Below, piece by piece: positions 32,795 through 42,732 of a stretch of 42,827 nucleotides of DNA (the first letter of the stretch is position 1; the number at the start of each line of letters is the position of its first letter). The stretch is from NCBI GenBank assembly GCA_024196135.1, contig JAMQCK010000183.1, positions 1 through 42,827 on the forward strand. The letters are read 5' to 3'. The translations under genes and the position numbers were made by a program. The stretch comes from Pleurotus ostreatus/Saccharomyces cerevisiae fusant. Lineage: Eukaryota; Opisthokonta. The notes below the pieces were generated by a model, which was given only the letters and a program-made list of their open reading frames with translations, was not told where the DNA came from and did no database searches.

Positions 32795-32897
32795 ACGCCA
32801 GTTGGCCCTCCCCAAACTCGAGGAGGTTCACCCTTGGGCCACGATGAGGCCTGGCGCCGGCGCACCGCCCGCTGACGGTGCACCTATTCCAAGGGGG
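32795..32897 (+). repeat. Direct repeat segment b, copy 1
   Basis: Shares blocks with 33898-33998: ACGCCAGTTGGCCCTCC, GGAGGTTCACCCTTGGGCCA, TGAGGCCTGGCGCCGGC and CCTATTCCAAGGGG, in the same order and with small gaps. Confidence 0.8.
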
Positions 32898-32930
32898 TCT
32901 TGAGGCACACGGTCGGAGTCGAAGTCGGAG

Positions 32931-33250
32931 GTTGATGTTGAGGCGTTGATGTTGAGGCGTTGAGGCATCTTGCGCGGGCTTGAGGTTGACGTTGACGGTG
33001 ACCTTACGAAGAATCTTACAAATGACCTTACTGTTGCTGACCTTACTGACGACCTTACTCTTGATGTTGACCTTGTTGTTGACCTTCATGTTGACGATGG
33101 TGGGCGGTGGCTTACTTAGACTCAATCTTACTCTTGACGGTGCTTGACGGTGGCCTTGAGGCGGCTTGACGATGAGCTTGACAACGGCGATCTTGACGCT
33201 ACTTGAAGGCGACCTTGACATTGCTTGACGGCGGTCTTGAGTCTTGACGC
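32931..33250. repeat. Degenerate TTGA/GACCTT minisatellite
   Basis: GTTGATGTTGAGGC occurs twice head to tail at 32931-32958. GACCTT then recurs at 33000, 33024, 33039, 33051, 33069 and 33081, all at multiples of 3 nt. CTTGACG-type units continue to about 33250. Confidence 0.7.
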
Positions 33251-33476
33251 TGCTGAACGTTGACGAGCAAGCTGTTGGCCCGCCCCATGCCCACGCCGAA
33301 GCGCATCATCAGCGATGGATAGATCATTGTGCACTCACTGGTGCCCCACCACCATCCCCGAACTCGACCATCCATCTTGACGAAGAAGATAGAGGGCGAG
33401 GTCTACAACATGGGTGAGCGCGTTGTCGGTGTAAGGATAACGAGCGACGTACCGGTCTTGAGATATATAGATGAAG

Positions 33477-33575
33477 GTGGTCTTGATGACTCGCAGGTAG
33501 ACTTGAAGACTTGCAGTTCGTCCTGAGGTCTTGCAGGTCGTCTTGAAGTCTTGCAGGCGATCTTGAGGTCTTGAG
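33477..33575. repeat. Five-copy 20-bp tandem repeat
   Basis: Units start at 33477, 33497, 33517, 33537 and 33557; a typical unit is GTCGTCTTGAAGTCTTGCAG. The last unit is one base short. Confidence 0.8.
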
Positions 33576-33897
33576 GTCACACAAACCAGGGCCCAGTCCG
33601 ACGAGGCAGTACTACTACAAAAACGTGGGGGCCAGCAGGCGCCCTCCACGACCGACTCAGTCGCGACCTGTCTTGGGGCAAGGATACATCGACTGGCGGC
33701 TGCCAAACAGCGTGAGCATAAAGTATGACGAGCGACAGCACAGACACTCACCATCCATCTCGATGCTGGGAGGCACCGACTGCAGACGGACATCAGCGAC
33801 AACGATGACGGGCCGTGATAAGCACACGTACATAACCCGGCGGGAACTCGATCCGATTTCCCCAGCTCCGCAGCCAAAAGCGACCACGCAAGCTGAG

Positions 33898-33998
33898 ACG
33901 CCAGTTGGCCCTCCAGTTAAGGAGGTTCACCCTTGGGCCACGTTGAGGCCTGGCGCCGGCAGGCCGTCGGGAGGCGGCGGGCCTATTCCAAGGGGTGG
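33898..33998 (+). repeat. Direct repeat segment b, copy 2
   Basis: Second copy of the segment at 32795-32897, about 1.1 kb away in the same orientation. Confidence 0.8.
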
Positions 33999-35062
33999 CC
34001 GACAAGCGGCCTTGGGGGATTATGAGGAGGGGAAAAGATAGCTCCAAAGGCGGAGCGAAGAAGCTTGTTGGTCTTGAGGGATGGCCTTGAGGGCTCGAGG
34101 ATCCTGGAAGATGAAAGACGGGGTGGGAAATGAAGCGCAGGAAAGCACGCGGGTAATGTATCATGGGCGATGTTGAAGGCGTGTCGACCTGCAAGCGGGT
34201 GAGTCAACGGATACCAGAGGTAGCTAATTACGCACCACAAGCCCGCGCCGATGGGCCCTCCTAGTCGACATACAACAACGATGGTCCGATATCGAAATCC
34301 GGGTTCGCCACAATGTGGCAAAGGTCGGCATCGGCGACGATGAAGAAGGTAGGGAGCCTGAGCAAAGCGGTCGTAAGGTAGTGGTAGTAGGTAGCAAGCC
34401 AAGGACACGATCATGAAACAATCTGACGGCGGGCAAAGAGATCACAACGAGGACGATGGGCAGGCTTAACGAAGTGTGGCGCAGGCGCCCGAGGCGAACG
34501 ATGGCAAAAGAAGACAAGTAGGTAGAGCAGAAGGAGAAGGGAAGAACATAGATGAGTCGAGAACGTGCCCGCCGACGAGCAAGCGCGCTCCTGGCGGGGC
34601 ACATGAAGGGCGAAAGGAAGGGGGAATGGGGGGATCAGAATCAACACCCATGCTCTTATACCCTCGCCCGGGCCGACCCCGACAATAGAGTCAACTCGTG
34701 GCCGGCCAAACAAACAGGCCCCCACCCTTCACTGAATGGCCTGCCGGCTCGCGGCATGATGGCCAGAAGTCGAACATGGCGCAAACATACGGAAACAAAT
34801 GCAAACGGAAGCAGAAATAGGTCCCGTGGATCAACAACACGTGTAGTTGATCCCGTTATCACGGCGTATCACAGCGGGCTGACGGCATGTCATCACATGC
34901 CGAACGGTGGTCGACGCCCACACTGACCAAGCGACATGCAGGAACCGCGTGTATCAGGCGTGTGGGGGTCGTCAGTCAGGGAGCCGGCGGTGCTGTTCAC
35001 TCGTGTATAGCACTGCTCGAACCAGTCAGCATTGGTAGTTACAACTTGAGGGTCTGATGTCT

Positions 35063-38000
35063 CTAGTCCAACAATTCCACCACACCCCTCCTGGGCGATA
35101 CAATCCCCGCCACCTTGCTTTCCATAGACAGCAGATCGCCCCCGGCCGTCACAACGAGGTCCCCATCCTCCGCCGGCAAGCCCAGCAGCTTCTCCAAATT
35201 CGTAGACGCAAGCGCAATCGCGTCCGCCTTCGATATCTCCTCCGGCATCTCCAGTGCGGCCTGAAGAAGAAAGACAATAAAGCGTTAGCGTGTTCCCCGC
35301 AGATAGAGAATGAAGAGATGTACCCAAGCTACATCGAACCGCGTGTTGCGCGCGCTCCAGGGCTCCTGGATGCCGATACCGACGGTCACGTTGTGTCCGA
35401 GCAGCTTCCCGGGCGCGTTGTACTCCGTAAGCGGCGGGCCAGGAAGACTATAACTCGGTTAGATGCTGGTGTGGATACCCGTGATATGACACTCACATTC
35501 TGCGCGACTCCCATGAACCAGGGAAGGGCCTGGACGGGTCGATGATGACGCCGATGTTGGCCTCACTGATCTCCTTGGCGAGCAGGTGGGCTTCAGTCGC
35601 GCCGGATAGGGTAAGCTGTATCCGCGTGTTCTTCTCGCGCTCGACCTCCGCCTTCAGTAAGATGAGGGAGGCAATGACATCGGCACTATGCACATCGACG
35701 ACGAGGGGGAGCACGCCCTGAACCAATATCAGCCGAACGAAAAGCACATCGGACAAGCCCACTCACATCAACCACATCCCTGAACGCCAGCGCAACCTCG
35801 CCCTCGCCACCGCCAAGTAGCAGCTTGCGCAGCGCCGCAATCTGCGTGCTCACACTCGTCGACGAGCCCAGGCTAATCGCAACGTGCAGGGCAGTGATGG
35901 GCTTCACAACAGCCCCGCTGTCCAGCTTGTGCGCGGCACCTGTCGAGAAGGCGGTGCTCAGGCCGCTCAGGAAGCCATACGATGTGGGCGCGACGACGCC
36001 GGTCGTGACCCCAGCGCGGTTGGCGATGCTATAGGTGAATGTGAATAGACGGTAAGCGCTGGGAATGGGGCATGACTTACAGCGCATCGCGCGTCGTGTA
36101 CTGCAGGCCGTCGACCGCGCGGATGAGCGCGCCATCACCGCCCAGGATTGAGGGCTGCTTCGCGGTCAGCGGGTCGCCCACAGCGCCGTCTTGCGCCGAA
36201 TCTTCGGCAGCGATATGTTCCAGCCCCAGCGGAGAGCCGTACGAGATGAGCGCAGGCCTACACATCCGTTAGCTCCCTCGATGTGCACAAGAACACGACG
36301 ATCATGACTTACGCGACAGATCCGCCCTGCAAGTTCACATACTCCGCGTCCTCAAAGCCGTCCTCAACCTCGCAAGCATAGCATACGAGCTTGCCGTCCT
36401 TGACGATGACATTGACCTGTGCGCTGGGGAGCACCGCTTGCGCGACCTTGTTGTCCTCCCGCAGGAACACGCTGGTGACATTCGTGAACACCACCGTGTT
36501 CTTCGTCTTCCTCGGCTCCAGCGGCGGCAGACCCTCATACTCGATCGCCGCGTCCTTCTCCTTGTCGAAGTCCGGCGTCTTCGGGACGTGCTGGAAGGCC
36601 TCCGGCTTCTTCGCGACATGTGGCGAGTCGAGCTGGGGTACGCCGTCGATCCAGACTTGTTGAGGGGCGGCACCGAGAGCGAGAGGATGGGAGTCCCAGA
36701 GGACGATGTCGGCGTCGTAGCCTGGGGCGAGAACTTGGTTAGAGCGCGTTTTGTTGGGTGGGTAAGGACAGACTGACCTTCACGCACGATACCAATCCGA
36801 TGATCCTGGCCCATGATGATCGCGGGCGTCGTCGTGACCGCACGGAGCGCGCTCTCCGCTGGCAGACCGTAGTAGTGCGCTTGTTGCGCCTCGTACAGGA
36901 GGTGCCTGGAGTTCAGCACAGGGTGGTCACTCTACAACACCATTAGCTCGGGTAACATGAACTACAGTGGCAAGACAGTACCGACCTTCATAACGACGTT
37001 GATACCTTTCTCAGCCAGAATGCGGGGCGCAAACTCGGAGCCGCGGTAGGCCTCGCGTTTGTACCTCGCGTTTGTGGCGAAGAGCGCGACGGCGGGAGGG
37101 CCACCTATTCGTAGGTGAGCTTCAGGTGTATGCGGGAGAACGAATCATGCCACGGACCATACATCTTTTTCAACAAGTCGGGAACGAGATACGTCTCGTG
37201 CGCGTGGTGGAAGGCGGCGATGTGGAACTTGAACTCGTTGGTGATCTGCGCAGGAAGGTGAGTCGACGAAGGGAGGCGCAATAAACGTGTTGGCGTACCC
37301 GGACCATGCCATCAAGATCAACGGCTTCGTAGCAATGATTGTGAACCTGAAGACGCATTCAGCTTGTGGGCGAGTTCAAGGCAAAGCTAAACATACCTTG
37401 ACGCGACCGCGCAGGACGTCAACAAGGGCTTCCCATTGGAGATCCTCAGGGAACTCGCCAAGCCCGTGCCACTGACCCGCGAGCGCCTTCTCGCAGTACT
37501 GGTCCTGGCTCTCCTTAATCTTGCGAGCAGTCTCGTAGCTGTTAGAACGTCAGTACTTACAACGAAGCAGCCTGAATGAGGTTTACCCTTGACGGAACGC
37601 CCAGATAGTATCCATGCGGGTGCCAGAGTACACACGACCTGAAGAGCGTGAGTACAACCTCGCAGTACCATAAGCCAGAACTTACTAGGATTCTCGCCTG
37701 AGGAGGAACATCCAACTGAGTAACCTCACGCATGTTCTTCACAAGTTTGAACGTACCACAAGCATGTCTAACATTTATGGGTGAGCATTGTATAACCGCG
37801 GACTACCTACGACTTACTTCATCTGCCTCCAACGCGGCGGCAAGTTAGGGTCTACATCAGTGCCATTCAGAGTGAAGGGCGGCTCTAGCAGCATCGACGA
37901 GGGCGAGCGCTCCTCCGTAGGCCGCAGCTTGATCACGAACGCCTGACCGCCTGCGGACAATAAGCGCCTGAGATGGTATGACTGCGACGGGGGAAATTGA

Positions 38001-38719
38001 GACGTACCTATCGCGTCAGCCGAGCCGGGCAGCACGACAGCGGTGGTAAGCCCGCCTGAGATAGAGAGTTTGTACGCGTCGTCGTGGGTGTTGAGGCCGT
38101 CGAGGCTGCGGAGCCAAGGGAGGACGAGGCCCTTGAGGGAGTTGGTGTCGTCGCCGCCTTGGAGTTCGGGAGCGCTATCGACGCCGAGATGGCTGTGCAT
38201 GTCGATGATACTGACGGGGTGTTAAGTCGTAGAATATCTGAGATGAATGTAGAGCACGTACCCTGGGGAAACCCATGCCCCATTCGCGTCGATGGTGTTC
38301 AGAGCATCCGCTTCATACTGCGAAAGGACCTTCGGGTCTACGACACCCAGACCTTTCACCAAGCCCTTGTCTAGGAGTAGGTCCCCCTTGATGATCTCAA
38401 GACCATCCACGCGTCCCGTCCAGATAGTCGCATTCCTGATTAGAGTAGCCTTGGTCCCAGGGACGTAACGATCCGACTCGGTGCGAAGGTTGAAGTCCGG
38501 CGGAGGGCCCGGCTTCGTGTGCAGGTTGCGACACTTATTCAGCGTCTCCTCCGCATGAATGGGTAGCCGCTGAGGCACGTCCTCATTGAACGCGTCGAGA
38601 AGGAAGACCGGGACGAAGAAAGAGAGGCAGATAGCTGCGAAGCAGAACGTCGTGAGGCGTCGCGCGCGGGTGAGGCGCGAGCTGCTTGTCGCAGGCGCGC
38701 CGAGCTCGGGGACGCCCAT
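35063..38719 (-). CDS. Membrane-anchored amidohydrolase (CE9-like)
   Basis: A large metal-dependent amidohydrolase of about 900 residues, of the type often filed as carbohydrate esterase family 9 in basidiomycetes. The start is the ATG at 38719 (MGVPELGAPATSSSRLTRAR), followed by one hydrophobic anchor (FCFAAICLSFFVPVFLL). Metal and active-site landmarks: IIDMHSHLGV (HxH, near 38210), ENPSRVYSGTR (near 37630), VHNHCYEAVDLDG (near 37340), AAFHHAHETYLVPD (near 37210) and MKSDHPVL (near 36920). A second, inactive-looking half continues to the stop at 35063 and ends near AGIVSPRRGVVELLD. More than ten short introns. The key histidines and aspartate are present, so an active hydrolase is likely. 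The substrate is unknown; deacetylation of amino sugars is only one option. Confidence 0.85.
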
Positions 38720-39482
38720 GATAGTCAGAGGCAAGAGGCGCGTACCTGGCACTGGCACGCGAAATGACGCGACGGATTCCACGGCGAAGACCACGCGCTT
38801 TGACAATGATATGCGTTCTACCGCCAGATGGAGTAACTCCCCGGGCGCCTATCATCTTTCCGGTCTGCCTCTCCCTTCATGTTTAGGACTCTCATCTGGC
38901 GCTACTACCTAGAGCTCGGAGGAGCTAAATCTTCTGGCTACATGAAAAGGCGCTATGTACCACAAGTTGGGTGTCACTTGCAGTCAACGCCGAATGCCAG
39001 TACCTGCATAGGTCCTTGCGGGATTTTGTGCAAGCCTTCCGCTGATCCTTGATTACACTTCCGTCATACTAGGATTCAGAACCTGGGACAAAGACAGGCT
39101 TGCTCGTTGCTAGCTAACGGCTCGCATGCCGCGATCCCCTTCGCCGCGTCATCACGCCGACAGCCTATGGTCCGCAGACCCAATACTTAATGAACGCCCG
39201 AAGACGCAGCAACCTAAGCACCATGATTCGTACTCGTCCATGCCAGCTCGTTGTTCGTGCGAAATTGCTTGACCATGTCGCAGGGCGATCTACGTCCACC
39301 ACCGCGACCCCTAAGAAAAGGACACCGAAGGGCACCCCTGCGAAGGAAAACAACGATGAGGCGCGTTCTTCATTTGACATAGGTATTCTATCACTCACCT
39401 TTGCATATAGCACAAAAGCGAGAAACCCGAGTGGACATCCCACAAACATGGCAGTGCGAAGTCTGAAAGCCCGCATGTGGGC
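38720..39482. other. Intergenic plus possible 5' part of RNase H-like gene
   Basis: A plus-strand frame from the ATG at 39190 (with another at 39223, MIRTRPCQLVVRAK) has a basic, Thr/Pro-rich product. A GT...AG pair near 39382 does not join it in frame to the RNase H-like ORF. It may be a broken or mis-modelled first exon. Confidence 0.4.
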
Positions 39483-40226
39483 ATGCCCGCGGTGCTCAAG
39501 TCTTCGCAGCAAGTAAAAAAGCCGCCCAAGCCTGTATCGACAACCATTACGTGTCCCTCGGCTGGATTCAGGAAAGGGGAACAGGCTCGGCTACTCACTG
39601 GGACAACAGCGCAGCAGTTGGGTCGTCTCTTGGGTGGCCGTCTTAGCATAAAGGCCAGAGCCGCCAAGGACAAGAAAATTGCAGCCGCAAAACACAACGC
39701 CGAGATCGCGCGCCTTCTACAGTGTCCAGACAATCTGGTGATCTATGTCGACGGGTCGCTGCGCGTGCCACCTGGTGTCCCTCCTCTCGTCGGGGCGGCA
39801 TGCGTCGGATACGTAGGCAGCGCGGAGGGTGGGCAACTAGTCTTCGCACTGAAGTGCGCTTTGGCGCCCAGTGAAAGCCTCCAAGGCGCGGAACTGGAGG
39901 GGCAACGTATGGGCCTGCAACTTGCAGCAAAGAGCGCGAAGCGGTTTGGGAGCGTGAAGAACGTACACATCTTCACCGATGATGAGGTCGCCGTGCAGGC
40001 CATGTTCGACGAAGGGCAGGATCCTAGAACAGCGGAGCATCGTGCGAATATCCGCAGCCGTGCGTACGCCTTTCTCGCTGGCGACCGCGAGCGCACGCTC
40101 ACCATGGCGTGGATTCCGGCCCACCAAGGTATCCCCGGGAATATGGCGGCGGATAAGCTAGCGAGGAAGGCGACCAAGGATGTTGCAAGTGCGGCTGTGG
40201 GCGGTGGAACTCCCTCGAAGACTTAG
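39483..40226 (+). CDS. RNase H-like domain protein, possible retroelement remnant
   Basis: About 247 residues. A lysine-rich N-terminus (KARAAKDKKIAAAKHNAEIA) leads into a type I RNase H fold: VIYVDGS (first Asp), GAELEGQRMGLQ (Glu), HIFTDDE (Asp), and MAWIPAHQGIPGNMAADKLA with the histidine and the last Asp. The usual GNE is GNM here. This is the arrangement seen at the C-terminus of non-LTR retrotransposon polyproteins. No reverse transcriptase is visible upstream, so it is either a stranded fragment or a host gene derived from one. The ORF is open for its whole length and the catalytic set is intact. A frame continuing upstream to 39477 uses GTG only. Confidence 0.7.
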   Translation: MPAVLKSSQQVKKPPKPVSTTITCPSAGFRKGEQARLLTGTTAQQLGRLLGGRLSIKARAAKDKKIAAAKHNAEIARLLQCPDNLVIYVDGSLRVPPGVPPLVGAACVGYVGSAEGGQLVFALKCALAPSESLQGAELEGQRMGLQLAAKSAKRFGSVKNVHIFTDDEVAVQAMFDEGQDPRTAEHRANIRSRAYAFLAGDRERTLTMAWIPAHQGIPGNMAADKLARKATKDVASAAVGGGTPSKT

Positions 40227-40542
40227 GAAAGGCCTCTACACAGCGTCGCGGGTGATATTGTATCTTCCTACAAAGCGTCCTAGTGTAATCGACATCGAAG
40301 ACAGAACGGCCAGCGTCGGGCTTCTGCAGTCCCGCTTCCATATACTTATATCGATGTTCTGAAAGAAACTTCTGTCCAGTCAACGAGGGCTAAGTAAGGA
40401 GTTGCAGCACGTACCGAGGCATCTCAACCGCCTAACCTCCGCCTGACGTCTACCGCGATTCTTGAAGCGCCTGCTAGATATATAAGGGGTAAGACTGGAC
40501 ACCTTGGGCCGAGCAAGTGCCCTCGAGCCATTGAGAGTGAAC
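40227..40542. other. Intergenic, promoter of the next gene
   Basis: 316 bp; its only clear signal is the TATA box at 40479. Confidence 0.5.
40479..40486 (+). promoter_or_regulatory. TATA box before the predicted mitochondrial protein
   Basis: TATATAAG lies 57 bp before the ATG at 40543, the same octamer as in front of the desaturase gene. Confidence 0.5.
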
Positions 40543-41057
40543 ATGGCGCACCGTGGCCTCCTTCTACGTCGAGCATCTAGCGCATCTTTACTGCGATTGC
40601 GGCACCTAAGCTTAGGCAAACGGCCAGCGATGTTCTTCGCCGCCAGATCCATGTCGAGCACATCACCGCCGAAAGAGAAGAGGTCCACGTTGAAATTCTC
40701 AGTCAGAGCAATCCCAACAATTGTCACCATCATAACAACCGGAGAGGTAAGACGTACTGCCCTGTTCAGCGTTCAACGTCTGAAGATACACAGCTGCCCG
40801 ACGTCGGTGTGGCATACGACGCAGCAGCAAGCGACGTGGAAGGATCGATAGATGAAGGCCGAGGTCCGACAGGAATGTCGACGGGTGGTGAGTACCCTTC
40901 GTTCGAAGATTTGCCAGTCACCTTCATTCTACCTCAGTCCTGCTCCGACTTGCAGTTCGCGTTGCGCTGGGTCTATGGTAGCCAAAATGGGAGAAGCGGG
41001 ATGGCGGTTGCTAAACATTCCGTGGTTTTGAGAAGCGTAAGCCAGTTGAATGGATAG
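40543..41057 (+). CDS. Predicted small mitochondrial protein, unassigned
   Basis: Exon 40543-40746 begins MAHRGLLLRRASSASLLRLR, an arginine/serine/leucine-rich stretch without acidic residues typical of a mitochondrial presequence. A hydrophobic patch follows (IPTIVTIITTGE). A 47-nt intron (40747-40793, GTAAGA...ACACAG) joins in phase 0 to LPDVGVAYDAAASDVEGS, which continues to the TAG at 41055. A second possible intron (40888-40937) would give a shorter end, about 110 residues instead of 155. No family was recognised. The TATA box, presequence and in-frame intron together support a real gene. Confidence 0.48.
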
Positions 41058-41522
41058 GAAGGATGTGTACCATTGGTCGTTAAACCACGGAACGCAGCCC
41101 GAAAAGGCGACGCAAACAATTATTGCGCAGGTGTGCGCGGCTGGTTGATCCTCACCGTCTTTTTGGAGTCATGCACTCACCTCAGAGTGGGCTTCCCGAC
41201 GTCGGAAGGTCACGGCGAGGGAGAGCACAATGGAATATCAACGAAGGTGCCAATGTGGGTGATGACATTATTATGGCAAGGCGCAGAGCTCCCGGAAGAC
41301 GGAGGAGTATGTGAGCTTTAGCATCGTTTGTTGTGCTAATTGAGGTCTGAGCTCGGGCGCTCATAAGCCTCAGGCCGCGGCGGCGCCTTGTAGGGTGCCC
41401 CCTGCACTCTGTCCAAATGCCGTTGGGACATGCGCGGGATGAGTATTCACTTGATAAAGCTGCGAGCTAGGTAAGCTGTATGATAATCTTCGAGCTCTAG
41501 ATGCACCAACCTAATTCCCGAA
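41058..41522. other. Intergenic
   Basis: 465 bp with small plus-strand frames (41073-41321) but no domain, presequence or splice support. Confidence 0.45.
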
Positions 41523-41885
41523 TTAGAAGTCGGACACTCGGCCCTTAAAGCTCCAGTCGCCCTCTTCCTCAATCCACTTGCGTACTGGCTCGCGCTTCGG
41601 CCCATTTTGCTCCCCCGTCTTCGGATTCACATCGCCCTCGAACTCGGGTTCGACAGGACGAGGCGCGTCAGGATGCAGCGCGAGGTCGACCTCCGCGTCC
41701 TTGCCCGTGGTTCCTGCCAGGGGTGCCTGCGCCTTCCGCGCGAGCTCCTCGAACTCCCGCTGCTGCTCCTTGGGTAGCGGAGGTGGAGCTGGTCTGTTGT
41801 AGTCGACTTTTGTCCTCCGAGGCACGACTGAGGGCAAGCGCGCGAGGGTCCTGCGCCCGAGTCGTGATGCTGTAAGTCCGAGCAT
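41523..41885 (-). CDS. SDHAF4: Succinate dehydrogenase assembly factor 4 (DUF1674)
   Basis: SDHAF4 is a small mitochondrial matrix chaperone that binds the flavinylated Sdh1 subunit before complex II is assembled. The C-terminus has the family signature: NPKTGEQNGPKREPVRKW followed by EGDWSFKGRVSDF and the stop at 41523. From the ATG at 41885 the protein has 120 residues and starts MLGLTASRLGRRTLARLPSV, a good presequence. In-frame ATGs at 41924 and 42197 would extend it; the second would read through the inverted-repeat arm. No intron is needed. The central Pro/Glu-rich linker is ordinary for the family. Confidence 0.9.
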   Translation of the reverse strand: MLGLTASRLGRRTLARLPSVVPRRTKVDYNRPAPPPLPKEQQREFEELARKAQAPLAGTTGKDAEVDLALHPDAPRPVEPEFEGDVNPKTGEQNGPKREPVRKWIEEEGDWSFKGRVSDF

Positions 41886-41942
41886 GATGATGGCGGATGA
41901 AAACGCTTGCCACGTGAATTTCATTGAAATCGGGGCTCGGGC

Positions 41943-42049
41943 TACACGTCGGCCCCATGCACCGGCTGATTTCAGTGGGATTGAATTTGAAATCGACCTC
42001 AGTGAACTGCAGCGGAATTCGCCACTGAATTCCTGTGGTTCAACAACAG
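41943..42049 (+). repeat. Left inverted-repeat arm
   Basis: The outer 37-bp block and the 27-bp block at 42022-42048 pair with the right arm. The arm starts about 58 bp upstream of the SDHAF4 ATG. Confidence 0.75.
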
Positions 42050-42732
42050 GTGGATCCCAGCGGCTCGCTAGCTGGAAGACAGCGAGCGCTCGGCCCGCGC
42101 TGCTCCGCGAGGCGCTCGTGGCCGTTGGGCGGCTTACTAAGCGACCGACTTCGAAAAATCTCGAAGTCGTGCACCTTGTCTTCTCCGCGACCGTCATGCT
42201 GCCTCGGAGACCCTCCTGTCTTTGCGTCTGCCATTGAATCCTAAGCTCCCTCCCACGAGTCCTCTACCCTCTGCCAGCCGTCCTTGCGTACTTCGATGAC
42301 CAAGAGAAGCTGCCGACCATCTCAGGGTGGCCGCGCGAGTGTTCATGACCTTCACCTCCGGCGTCCCCTCTCACGCACTCAGCGACTTGGTCATCAATCA
42401 CAGGTTCTGGTAAGTTATCTTCTGTCATATTTGAGTGCTCTTGCTGACTATCGCAGCCTGCAGCGCCGACCCGAAGGCCTCAAATGCCGCTGAGGACGAC
42501 GTGCCACGCGCACAGATGGTGCCACTGAGGCGCAAATACGGTTATCACTACGCACATACAATACAATGAGTAGTTAGGATGTCGTAGCAGTCTTCAAATG
42601 AGGAGTGGTCTGAAATCCTGTACGAATCGCGCGAGAGCACCTGGACGACGCGGGTGGGCGACTGCCACGTCATGCTTCGGAGGACCGGCGCGATTGCTGC
42701 TGGAGATCAGCAGCCCCGCAGCTGGATTTCAG

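Larger units (their letters stand above)
31832..35062. repeat. Gene-poor repeat island
   Basis: 3.2 kb without a supported gene. It contains two pairs of diverged direct repeats in the same order: segment a at 32095-32136 and 33272-33312, and segment b at 32795-32897 and 33898-33998. Minisatellites lie at 32931-33250 and 33477-33575. Long frames occur on both strands (for example 33335-33877 minus, 33571-34041 plus), but they follow the repeat periods and lack domains. The best guess is a decayed or non-coding repetitive family. Confidence 0.6.

Noticed and set aside
33335..34414. Long frames on both strands in the repeat island (180, 156 and 143 codons)
   Set aside because: They follow the minisatellite periods, overlap each other on opposite strands and show no domain or splice support.
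40380..40733. Minus-strand frame opposite the predicted mitochondrial protein
   Set aside because: The TATA box, presequence and intron signals all favour the plus strand.
41073..41321. Plus-strand 82-codon frame before SDHAF4
   Set aside because: No family, presequence or splice support; low coding look.
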